From the NCBI GenBank assembly GCA_025350445.1, contig JANXXV010000871.1, forward strand, positions 1 through 8,775: a DNA stretch of 8,775 bases. Direction: 5' to 3'. Position 1 is the stretch's first letter. Each line of letters opens with the position of its first letter. Shown here piece by piece: positions 1 to 5,867 of the stretch. Both the position numbers and the translations under genes were made by a program. The DNA comes from Bryobacteraceae bacterium. GTDB lineage: Bacteria; Acidobacteriota; Terriglobia; Bryobacterales; Bryobacteraceae. The notes beneath the pieces were generated by a model. That model was not told the origin of the DNA, did no database searches, and was given only the letters and a program-made list of their open reading frames with translations.

Positions 1-1
1 T

Positions 2-469
2 CATTCCGTGATTCAGGTGGAAAGCAATTACAATGCGAGCGCGGTTTCACCGAAAGGCGCCCAGGGCTTGATGCAGCTGATTCCGTCCACGGCCCGCCGT
101 TTTGGAGCGAAAAACAGTTTCGACGTAAAAGAAAACGTGGAAGCCGGCGTGAAATATCTGAAGTATCTGAATTCTTTGTATCCTAACGATTTGCGCCTGA
201 CCTTGGCAGCCTACAATGCCGGTGAAGGCGCAGTGGCGAAGTACAGAAACACCATTCCGCCCTACCGCGAAACCGAACATTACGTATACAAAGTAGGCGA
301 AAAGTATGGCTCCGCCCGCCGCGCGGCGGAACGGCGTAAGATTGAGTCCATGCCTGCGGCGGAAAAAACCGTGGCGGTGGAGCGGCACTATCCCGTTGAA
401 TCATTCGTTGATTCGGAAGGACATCTCCATATGAGAACCGTGATTCCGTCCGAGGGAATCCGTCAATAG
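2..469 (+). CDS. Lytic murein transglycosylase, SLT domain (5'-truncated)
   Basis: This is the C-terminal part of a soluble-lytic-transglycosylase (SLT/GH23 family) protein. Such enzymes cleave the MurNAc-GlcNAc bond of murein in the periplasm and leave 1,6-anhydro-MurNAc ends. The frame is open to the window edge, so the true start and any signal peptide lie upstream; the GTG at position 8 falls inside the conserved domain and is not the start. Visible motifs are V-E-S-N-Y, with the presumed catalytic Glu codon at 20-22, then G-A-Q-G-L-M-Q-L-I-P, and A-Y-N-A-G-E-G-A-V near codons 69-77 of the fragment, all hallmarks of SLT. After the domain comes a basic, Arg/Ala-rich stretch and a tail ending S-E-G-I-R-Q. 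Its stop is 4 nt before the next start, and that neighbour is also a murein hydrolase, so the two are probably co-transcribed. The family call is firm; the subfamily (MltC-, Slt70- or MltE-like) cannot be told from the fragment. Confidence 0.93.
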   Translation, partial: HSVIQVESNYNASAVSPKGAQGLMQLIPSTARRFGAKNSFDVKENVEAGVKYLKYLNSLYPNDLRLTLAAYNAGEGAVAKYRNTIPPYRETEHYVYKVGEKYGSARRAAERRKIESMPAAEKTVAVERHYPVESFVDSEGHLHMRTVIPSEGIRQ

Positions 470-473
470 CCTT

Positions 474-1871
474 ATGCCGAGCCGCCGTTATTCCCGAATA
501 GCCGCTGCCGGTGCACTGGCATTTCTGTCTTTGCTGCAAGCTCAATCGGCGCCGGCTGCAAGGGCGGTGACCGCGGTGCGGTTCTGGTCGATGACCGACA
601 CCACCCGCGTGGTGATTGAAACTACCGACGAGTTTCAGTTCCGATCGGACCACGTTCCGAATCCCGACCGGCTGTTCTTCGACCTCATGGGAATGCAGGT
701 GCGGATGGGGCCAAAGGGCACCCACAGCATCAGCGTCGGCGATAAACTATTGAAACAAATCCGGGTGGCCGAACCGCAGCCAAACGTTACGCGGGTGGTG
801 TTCGATCTGGAAACGGGTGTGGATTTCACCGCTTCCCAACTAACCAATCCGAACCGGTTGATTATCGAACTGAGAGCGGCCGGGTCTAAGATTCCGGATG
901 GGCCGCTGGCAATCAGCGTGACCGGCACCCGGAAACTGGCGGATCCACCGGTGGAAGAACGTAACGCCGCAGCAGGTGTTACGAAAGAGAAAGTAGTGGA
1001 AACCGCACCGCTGCCAGAGGTCCCGCAGCTTCCTCCTTCGCCCAAGCTGGACCCGAAGCTTGAACCGAAGCCCGTTCTTTCCAAGTCCGGGGAAAAGGCG
1101 ATTGCGGCGATTGCGAATCCGAAGCCTGCACGATTGCCTAAGAACGGCGAACCGACTCTATCCCGCGTCCTGGGTCTTAAGATCGGAAAGATAGTGATTG
1201 ACGCCGGTCACGGTGGACATGACACGGGGACCAGCGGGCCCGCCGGGCTAACTGAAAAAGACCTGGTTCTAGATGTAGCGAAGAGGTTGGGGGCGTTGAT
1301 TGAATCGCGGATGGGCAGCGAAGTGATCTACACCCGCTCCGACGACACGTTCATTCCGCTGGAGACCCGCACCGAGATCGCCAATGAACATCGGGCGGAT
1401 CTTTTCCTTTCGATCCATGCCAACTCTTCGCCCATTAAGATTGCGTCCGGCGTTGAGACCTACTATCTGAACTTCACCACATCGAAGAGCGCTTTGGAAG
1501 TGGCGGCGAGGGAAAACGCGAGTTCGCAAAAATCAGTATACGAGTTGAAGGATCTGCTACAGAAGATCGCCCTGAAGGACAAAGCGGAGGAGTCGCGGGA
1601 ATTTGCCGCCAGGATTCAATCGTCTCTGTTCAGCCTGTCGGCGCGGCCCAATACCAAAGCCCGCGACCGCGGAGTGAAGAAGGCGCCGTTTGTCGTCCTC
1701 ATCGGTGCGTCCATGCCCTCTGTTCTGGCCGAGATCGGTTTCGTAAGCAATCCAAAGGACGAAGTGATGTTGAAACGGTCCGATTACCGGCAGAAGATAG
1801 CAGAAGCTTTGTACAAAGGGTTATCCGGGTATGCGGGCAGCCTTAGCCACTTCCAGGTCGCCAAGAACTAA
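474..1871 (+). CDS. N-acetylmuramoyl-L-alanine amidase (AMIN + Amidase_3), AmiC-like
   Basis: This is a 465-residue zinc amidase that would cleave the amide bond between MurNAc and L-Ala in murein, as AmiA/B/C do during daughter-cell separation. Residues 1-31 form a signal peptide: Arg-rich start, Ala/Leu core and A-R-A end. Residues 32-133 resemble an AMIN domain, with two similar halves carrying N-P-D-R-L and N-P-N-R-L turns; AMIN domains target amidases to murein at the division site. A Pro/Lys-rich linker spans about 155-228. The Amidase_3 domain runs from about 238 to 455. The expected zinc ligands are H246 (A-G-H-G-G), E261 (L-T-E-K-D) and H315 (S-I-H-A-N), with catalytic E420 in L-A-E-I-G-F-V-S-N. 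The insertion around 340-395 matches the place where AmiC-type enzymes carry their regulatory helix, which suggests autoinhibition (inference). The ATG at 474 lacks a close Shine-Dalgarno, the nearest GAGGG being about 17 nt upstream, which fits translational coupling to the transglycosylase. An EnvC/NlpD-type activator is not in the window. Confidence 0.95.
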   Translation: MPSRRYSRIAAAGALAFLSLLQAQSAPAARAVTAVRFWSMTDTTRVVIETTDEFQFRSDHVPNPDRLFFDLMGMQVRMGPKGTHSISVGDKLLKQIRVAEPQPNVTRVVFDLETGVDFTASQLTNPNRLIIELRAAGSKIPDGPLAISVTGTRKLADPPVEERNAAAGVTKEKVVETAPLPEVPQLPPSPKLDPKLEPKPVLSKSGEKAIAAIANPKPARLPKNGEPTLSRVLGLKIGKIVIDAGHGGHDTGTSGPAGLTEKDLVLDVAKRLGALIESRMGSEVIYTRSDDTFIPLETRTEIANEHRADLFLSIHANSSPIKIASGVETYYLNFTTSKSALEVAARENASSQKSVYELKDLLQKIALKDKAEESREFAARIQSSLFSLSARPNTKARDRGVKKAPFVVLIGASMPSVLAEIGFVSNPKDEVMLKRSDYRQKIAEALYKGLSGYAGSLSHFQVAKN

Positions 1872-1879
1872 GGCCAAGA

Positions 1880-2917
1880 TCAGCAGGCGCGGGAGCGGTA
1901 ATCGATCTCGATAAATGGAGAACCGGCCAGATGCCTGTAGTTTTGGAATACCGTGCAGTTCCGGCCGGAATCCTTCGCCTTGTAAAGCGCTTCATCGGCG
2001 GTGTGGATTAACATCTCCACGTTCACCGGGCCAGAACCGGTGAAAGTGCTACAACCAAAGCTGGCCGACAATTGCAGCGGGCTTTCCGGCATCTCCACCG
2101 GCTCGGAGTAGATGGCGGCCCGCATGCGGTCCGCATGGTTCCTGGTGCTCTCTTCGTCGCAGCCGGGCAATACCACCAGGAATTCCTCACCGCCGTACCG
2201 GCCCACGGCATCGTAGGCGCGGATGGAGTTCTGCATCCGCCGTGCCGCCTCGCGAAGCGCCAAATCGCCGGCAAAATGGCCTCGTGTATCGTTGATTTGC
2301 TTGAAATGATCCAGATCGAGGAGGACGACGCCGCACGGGCAGTGCTCTCTCGCCGAACGCGTTAATTCCCGCTCCAACGTCGCCAGAATCGACGAACGGT
2401 TCCAGAGGTTCGTCAAATAGTCTCGGGTGGCTTGTTCCCGCAGCGTTTCCCTCGTGGCCAACAACTCCGCCTGAAGATCGACGATTCTTGTTCCGGCACG
2501 CAGGCGGACTTTCAACTCATGTTGGTCGAAGGGCTTAGTCAGGTAGTCGTCGGCGCCGGAATCCATGCCAGCCACAACATCTTCCTTCAGGCTTCTGCTG
2601 GTCAAGAGAAGGATATACGTGTAAGGCTCAATCGCCTTCTGGCGGAGCATCCGGCATACCTCGGGGCCGGTCTGTCCCGGCATCATCCAATCGAGAATCG
2701 CAATACTTGGGGCGTCGTTGCCCTGCAGAATCTTCCATGCCTCGGTTCCATCACATGCAACTACAACCTCGTAACCCCAATTTCTAAGGGTCGCCTCCAA
2801 GAGATGGCGGGATACAAGGCTGTCGTCGGCGATGAGTATTCGCATTCCGTTCAGTGGCTTTGACGCCGCGCTTTTGCGAGAGTTTTTCATTGTAACGCTA
2901 CGCCCATCACTCTGCAT
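1880..2917 (-). CDS. Response regulator diguanylate cyclase (REC-GGDEF), PleD-like
   Basis: This cytoplasmic two-component output protein of up to 345 residues makes cyclic di-GMP from two GTP when its receiver is phosphorylated. The REC domain covers about 25-145, with acidic pocket D31/D32, phospho-acceptor D76 (I-L-D-W-M-M-P-G), switch T106 and K128 (T-K-P-F). A helical linker at about 145-165 (L-Q-A-E-L-L-A-T-R) leads into the GGDEF domain at about 166-325. The active site is G-G-E-E-F at 242-246, preceded by R-A-Y-D at 233-236, the right spacing for an intact inhibitory I-site, so product feedback is expected. D-L-D-H-F-K-Q-I-N-D at 201-210 is the usual metal/GTP-binding segment. A second start at codon 10 (2890) would begin M-K-N-S-R-K; neither start has a clear Shine-Dalgarno, and residues 1-24 are not part of the fold. 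It converges on the amidase gene with an 8-nt gap. No sensor kinase is nearby, so its partner is unknown. Confidence 0.95.
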   Translation of the reverse strand: MQSDGRSVTMKNSRKSAASKPLNGMRILIADDSLVSRHLLEATLRNWGYEVVVACDGTEAWKILQGNDAPSIAILDWMMPGQTGPEVCRMLRQKAIEPYTYILLLTSRSLKEDVVAGMDSGADDYLTKPFDQHELKVRLRAGTRIVDLQAELLATRETLREQATRDYLTNLWNRSSILATLERELTRSAREHCPCGVVLLDLDHFKQINDTRGHFAGDLALREAARRMQNSIRAYDAVGRYGGEEFLVVLPGCDEESTRNHADRMRAAIYSEPVEMPESPLQLSASFGCSTFTGSGPVNVEMLIHTADEALYKAKDSGRNCTVFQNYRHLAGSPFIEIDYRSRAC

Positions 2918-3099
2918 ATCGGTAAGAATCGAAGAACAATAGAGATGAGTGGGAATACCCGGGCACTATGGCTTTCTATCGACCGAATCCGCGGATTGCT
3001 TCACTGGGTCCGGCCAAAAAGTTTGAAAGAGTGCCGTCAATCTATATAACGTCGCAACTGGAAGATCGGATTCACTTCCCGGATGTGACGCTGTCTAAG

Positions 3100-3882
3100 C
3101 TAAAACCTTTCAATGGATTTGAGCATTGACGCCGTCGAACCTCCACTAGGGAGCGCTACCGAATCCACCGCGTGCCAGTTACGGTCGAGAGCGCCAACGT
3201 AGAGCGCCTTGTCGCGTTGAGTACCCATCAGAATGATGGAGATCCCTTGCTCCGGGTAGGCCAGAATCCGGTACTGCATTTCGCCGGTTTCCGACTTCCA
3301 ACGGTCGCTGGCGGGCGATCCCAGCTTCCGCACCACGGCGAAGTAGTCGTCGGCGCCGTTGAGTCCCAGGCTGGTTTGCACCACCGGAGTGTAGGTGATT
3401 CGGGAACCATCCCGCCCGGACCGGAAGAAACTGACCAGCAGAAAACAGCTCAGGATTCCTACCACCAGCACAACACCGATCAACTTCCCGATCCGCGACT
3501 CCGTCCCGCTCTCCAGGCGAATGCCGACAACGGGCGCCGGAGAGGTAGAAACTTCGTGCGCCAGCGGGCGGAACCCTTCATTCACCGCCCGCGGAATCTC
3601 GATTACACGGCGCTCCAACGGCCATACCTGTCCTGACTTGTACTCCAGTTCCTTCAAAAGTCCCAAGATCATTACCGGTTCTTCGATTCGCGAGATCTCG
3701 CCCAGAAAACGCCTTGGAACCCAGATCTCGTTATTGGTCTTTGTATTGCAAACCAGGATCTCAGACCATGTGGAGCGGCGGAAAATCCACTCATTGTGTT
3801 CGGTATTCAGAATCGGCGGATAGAACGAGAAAGGCCGCTGCCCGAGATGTTCAAGAGGCGGCGGGATCGGCTGGACAGACAT
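3100..3882 (-). CDS. Single-pass membrane protein of unknown function
   Basis: I do not recognise a named family for this 260-residue protein. It has no N-terminal signal peptide; the first about 130 residues are soluble in character, with a Pro-rich start (P-I-P-P-P-L) and a possible small beta-rich domain at about 20-98 containing many aromatic and charged residues. One clear transmembrane helix lies at about 134-152 (L-I-G-V-V-L-V-V-G-I-L then C-F-L-L-V), flanked by R/K on both sides. The remaining about 105 residues carry D-D-Y-F-A-V-V-R-K-L-G-S-P and end in beta-like segments (Y-R-I-L-A-Y, I-S-I-I-L-M-G, A-L-Y-V-G-A-L). The L-G-x-P plus strand pattern is loosely like SmpA/BamE-type modules, but that is only an impression. 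Orientation is probably N-in/C-out (inference). A weak TGAAG lies just before the ATG. It sits downstream of the PEP-CTERM gene but is separated from it by an intrinsic terminator, so it is likely transcribed alone. Confidence 0.8.
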   Translation of the reverse strand: MSVQPIPPPLEHLGQRPFSFYPPILNTEHNEWIFRRSTWSEILVCNTKTNNEIWVPRRFLGEISRIEEPVMILGLLKELEYKSGQVWPLERRVIEIPRAVNEGFRPLAHEVSTSPAPVVGIRLESGTESRIGKLIGVVLVVGILSCFLLVSFFRSGRDGSRITYTPVVQTSLGLNGADDYFAVVRKLGSPASDRWKSETGEMQYRILAYPEQGISIILMGTQRDKALYVGALDRNWHAVDSVALPSGGSTASMLKSIERF

Positions 3883-3926
3883 GCTTCAGTTCAATCTTAA
3901 CCGATCTTATGCTAGACTTCCGCACC

Positions 3927-3969
3927 AAAACAAAACGGATGACTGATCCTAAGATTCAATCATCCGTTT
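3927..3969 (-). terminator. Intrinsic terminator after the PEP-CTERM gene
   Basis: A perfect 10-bp inverted repeat, AAACGGATGA at 3933-3942 and TCATCCGTTT at 3960-3969, encloses a 17-nt loop. Read on the minus strand, the stem is followed by a T-rich run (TTTTGTTTT, complement of 3927-3935). It lies 30 nt beyond the stop of the minus-strand PEP-CTERM gene, the expected place for a rho-independent terminator. It should insulate that gene from the membrane-protein gene downstream. On the plus strand no T-run follows, so it looks one-directional. Confidence 0.75.
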
Positions 3970-3999
3970 CAAGTGCAATTTTATAGAAGACCGCTAAAG

Positions 4000-4671
4000 C
4001 TACGCAGCCTTGCGACGGCGAAGCAGGTAAGCAATCGCGGTCAAGCCACCACCGATCATGGCCATCGAGGCCGGCTCGGGAGCGAATGTTCCAACGATGA
4101 AGTCAACGTGTGCTGTCCCCGAACCATTGGTGGCCTGCCCGACGGTGACGTTGCCACCAGAAGTACTGGACGAAGTGAGGGTCGCGGAGCTTACGGTGAA
4201 GTTCACCAAGGCAAGCGTGTCGAAGGCATTTACGATACCGGTCGAGTCCGGTGGGCTGTCGTATTCGGTGTTGTTGGAGTTATCGCCAATCACCAGCGGG
4301 CCGACATTATGGGTCGTGCTAAGTCCTAAAACGGTGTAGGGAGTTCCAGTCAGCGCCGCAACCGGAATTGCCGTCACTAAACCAGTGGAAGCAAACAACA
4401 AAGTCATCGTCGAGGTAGTGCTCGCACTGTTCAACAATCCATTCACGTCACTGGAGTTGCTCGCATTGTACTGCGTGTCAATGTGGCCCGTCAGTGTGAG
4501 AATGATGCCGAGAAGTGTCCCCGAAAGATGATCGTAACCAGCCAACGACAACGGGAGAGCCGAGAAATCTGTTGCGGCGGGGCCGTAGGTCGTAGTGCCG
4601 CCGGATATGATTGTCGCATTAGCGGTACCAACCGCCAGCAGTGCTGCTACAGCAAAATTGATCTTTTTCAT
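4000..4671 (-). CDS. PEP-CTERM sorting-domain surface protein
   Basis: This 223-residue exported protein is destined for exosortase-dependent sorting to the outer surface. Residues 1-19 form a classic signal peptide (M-K-K-I-N-F then an Ala/Leu core, ending A-N-A). The mature part is rich in Thr, Ser, Gly and Asn and poor in Lys and Cys, as is usual for extracellular beta-sandwich proteins. The stretch from A-L-P-L-S-L-A-G-Y at 38-46 through G-T-L-L-G-I-I-L-T-L at 51-60 is reminiscent of the choice-of-anchor E domain often found with PEP-CTERM; this subfamily call is tentative. The C-terminus is diagnostic: P-E-P at 198-200, a hydrophobic helix at about 202-216, and R-R-R-K at 218-221. The start is supported by a strong Shine-Dalgarno. 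No exosortase (EpsH/XrtA) gene is present here, so sorting depends on a distant locus. Its exact role is unknown; such proteins are linked to exopolysaccharide or biofilm matrix in other bacteria. Confidence 0.93.
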   Translation of the reverse strand: MKKINFAVAALLAVGTANATIISGGTTTYGPAATDFSALPLSLAGYDHLSGTLLGIILTLTGHIDTQYNASNSSDVNGLLNSASTTSTMTLLFASTGLVTAIPVAALTGTPYTVLGLSTTHNVGPLVIGDNSNNTEYDSPPDSTGIVNAFDTLALVNFTVSSATLTSSSTSGGNVTVGQATNGSGTAHVDFIVGTFAPEPASMAMIGGGLTAIAYLLRRRKAA

Positions 4672-4675
4672 TAAG

Positions 4676-4684
4676 CCTTCCTCC
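4676..4684 (-). promoter_or_regulatory. Strong ribosome binding site of the PEP-CTERM gene
   Basis: On the minus strand GGAGGAAGG lies upstream of the ATG at 4671, with GGAGG ending 8 nt from the start codon. It is the best Shine-Dalgarno in the window and fixes this start, implying high translation of the surface protein. Confidence 0.85.
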
Positions 4685-4790
4685 GAAAGATTATGACAGC
4701 GAAACCACCGGGTGGAATCCTGGGTGCTTCTGACGCCATTGAACTTTATCAGGATACCACCAATCTTAGAAGGTATACAAATTTATTATC

Positions 4791-4811
4791 ACCTTAGGCA
4801 TAGCCTCAGGT
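4791..4811. repeat. Imperfect palindrome, candidate operator
   Basis: ACCTTAGGC at 4791-4799 and GCCTCAGGT at 4803-4811 match in 8 of 9 positions as an inverted repeat around the 3-nt centre ATA. The 21-bp size and near symmetry suit a dimeric regulator. It lies directly upstream of the tentative leftward -35 element of the PEP-CTERM gene, a typical activator position. The regulatory role is inference. Confidence 0.4.
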
Positions 4812-4925
4812 CTTTACCGCAATGCGTGCTCTTTAAGCCTTGTTTAGTTTGTGTTACAACTCTTACTCAGTGTTGCGGCATAAAAGAATTGGGTGGTAAA
4901 TCCTACCCTAAGATGTGTGTCTAAT

Positions 4926-4946
4926 CGGCCCGATGGAAGCGGGCCG
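4926..4946. repeat. GC-rich inverted repeat upstream of the Asp-box gene
   Basis: CGGCCCG at 4926-4932 and CGGGCCG at 4940-4946 form a perfect 7-bp inverted repeat with a 7-nt loop (ATGGAAG). It stands immediately 5' of a -10-like TATACT and would cover the -35 position. No T-run follows on either strand, so a terminator is less likely than an operator or a chance hairpin. Confidence 0.4.
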
Positions 4947-4954
4947 TTCCAATC

Positions 4955-4960
4955 TATACT
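4955..4960 (+). promoter_or_regulatory. Putative -10 element for the Asp-box/HyuB operon
   Basis: TATACT differs from the TATAAT consensus at one base and lies 25 nt before the ATG at 4986, which would give a short leader of about 20 nt containing the AAGGA site. No good TTGACA-like box is found 16-18 bp upstream; that place is occupied by the inverted repeat at 4926-4946, so the promoter may need an activator or the match may be chance. Confidence 0.4.
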
Positions 4961-4971
4961 GAGTAAGCGGC

Positions 4972-4976
4972 AAGGA
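4972..4976 (+). promoter_or_regulatory. Ribosome binding site deciding the start at 4986
   Basis: AAGGA ends 9 nt before the ATG at 4986. It supports this start over the in-frame GTG at 4893, which would add 31 residues ahead of a good signal peptide and has no comparable site. Confidence 0.65.
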
Positions 4977-4985
4977 CCACCCGCG

Positions 4986-5867
4986 ATGAGGCTCTTCCTA
5001 TTCTTTCTCACTACCGGTTTTCTCCTGGCGCAGCCCGCAGCGCGCCCGGCCCTCGAAAACACGGGAAAAGCGATACGTGTCACCGCTCAGTGTAAGGGCG
5101 AAGACGTTCTGGTACTCGGGCTTACATGTTCGCAGGACGATCCGTGCCCCTTGTTTCTGGAATTGTCCGACGTGGAATTGGTCAATAGCCGATTGATCCT
5201 GTCAGGTAACCTCCACACAGCCACCGCAACGCTGGAATCCATCCTGCTCAGTAGCGAAGATCTCGGTAAGACCTGGACCGAGCCGTTCGAGCGGATGCCT
5301 GGCATTGGCATCGACAACATTCAGTTCATCGATTTCGAGGCTGGTTGGATCAGCGGACAAATCCAGCAGGCTCTTCCGCGCGATCCCTTTCTTCTGATCA
5401 CCAAAGATGGCGGTAAGACATGGCGCAAGGGAACCGTGTCGGGCGAATCCAGGGTGGGCGCGATCGAGCAGTTCCACTTCGAATCGCGAACGGCCGGCAC
5501 TCTGCTGCTGGACAAAATCCAGTCCGGGGAGAATGGCATGAGGCATGAGCTGTATGAAACGATGACGGGCGGCGAAAGCTGGTCGCTGCGGCAGGTTTCA
5601 AACAAGCCCATCCCCTGGAAATACCCGAAATCAGCGGCTGCGGAATGGCGGATTCGCGCCGACGGGCCTTCCAAATCGTATAAGGTGGAACGGCGTCAGG
5701 GCGAACGCTGGCAGGCGGCGGCCAGCTTTCTGATCTCGGCCGGTGAGTGCAAGCCGGAGGAGAAGCCCGACGAACCGCCGCCTCCTCCGCCCGCGGTTGA
5801 CGAGCAGGCGCCGAAGGAACCTGTCGCTCCGCGTACCGCGCCATCTTTGAAGAAGAAATCCGGATGA
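4986..5867 (+). CDS. Secreted Asp-box (BNR/YCF48-like) repeat protein with proline-rich tail
   Basis: This 293-residue exported protein has no assigned enzymatic function. Starting at the ATG at 4986, residues 1-19 are a signal peptide (M-R-L-F-L-F-F-L, then L-L-A-Q-P-A-A). Three Asp-box-type motifs are visible: S-S-E-D-L-G-K-T-W at 89-97, T-K-D-G-G-K-T-W at 139-146, and a weaker T-M-T-G-G-E-S-W at 192-199. Such motifs mark beta-propeller blades in sialidase, sortilin and YCF48-like proteins, but three blades are too few for a full propeller, so it may be a partial or divergent fold. Four cysteines (36, 48, 54, 255) could form disulfides in the periplasm. From about 255 the chain is charged and proline-rich, with six consecutive prolines at 264-269 and a basic end K-K-K-S-G. 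Its TGA overlaps the ATG of the next gene, so the two are translationally coupled. Homologues with a known role are not apparent to me; binding or scaffold function is a guess. Confidence 0.82.
   Translation: MRLFLFFLTTGFLLAQPAARPALENTGKAIRVTAQCKGEDVLVLGLTCSQDDPCPLFLELSDVELVNSRLILSGNLHTATATLESILLSSEDLGKTWTEPFERMPGIGIDNIQFIDFEAGWISGQIQQALPRDPFLLITKDGGKTWRKGTVSGESRVGAIEQFHFESRTAGTLLLDKIQSGENGMRHELYETMTGGESWSLRQVSNKPIPWKYPKSAAAEWRIRADGPSKSYKVERRQGERWQAAASFLISAGECKPEEKPDEPPPPPPAVDEQAPKEPVAPRTAPSLKKKSG

Larger units (their letters stand above)
4672..4985. other. Divergent AT-richer intergenic region
   Basis: These 314 bp separate the leftward PEP-CTERM gene from the rightward Asp-box protein gene and must hold both promoters. 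Composition is clearly more AT-rich than the flanking genes, especially 4741-4900. For the leftward gene a possible sigma70-like pair on the minus strand is TTGTAT (complement of 4775-4780) with TATCCT (complement of 4751-4756), spacer 18; a second -10-like CATAAT lies close to the start codon. An 11-bp palindrome CCACCGGGTGG is at 4705-4715, a larger imperfect palindrome at 4791-4811, and a 7-bp inverted repeat at 4926-4946. I see no tRNA and no convincing small gene in it. Confidence 0.6.

Noticed and set aside
8..10. GTG at position 8 as the start of the lytic transglycosylase
   Set aside because: The frame is open to the window edge and the codon lies inside the conserved catalytic motif, five residues from the catalytic Glu; the gene is truncated.
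1922..1969. CCGGCC / GGCCGG inverted repeat near the convergent amidase and diguanylate cyclase ends as a terminator
   Set aside because: It lies inside the diguanylate cyclase coding region, the arms are far apart and no T-run follows on either strand.
2951..2961. Imperfect GGGAATACCC palindrome upstream of the diguanylate cyclase gene
   Set aside because: Only 8 of 10 symmetric positions over a short site; expected often by chance, and no promoter element is clearly aligned with it.
2945..3049. 34-codon reading frame on the plus strand starting M-S-G-N-T-R
   Set aside because: Very short, overlaps the 53-codon frame in another frame, no ribosome binding site and no recognisable sequence.
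4705..4715. CCACCGGGTGG palindrome near the PEP-CTERM start as an operator
   Set aside because: Only 5-bp arms; kept as a note in the intergenic description but too short to claim alone.
4893..4985. N-terminal extension of the Asp-box protein from the GTG at 4893
   Set aside because: It would put 31 residues before a clear signal peptide, runs through the inverted repeat and the -10-like element, and has no ribosome binding site, whereas AAGGA precedes the ATG at 4986.
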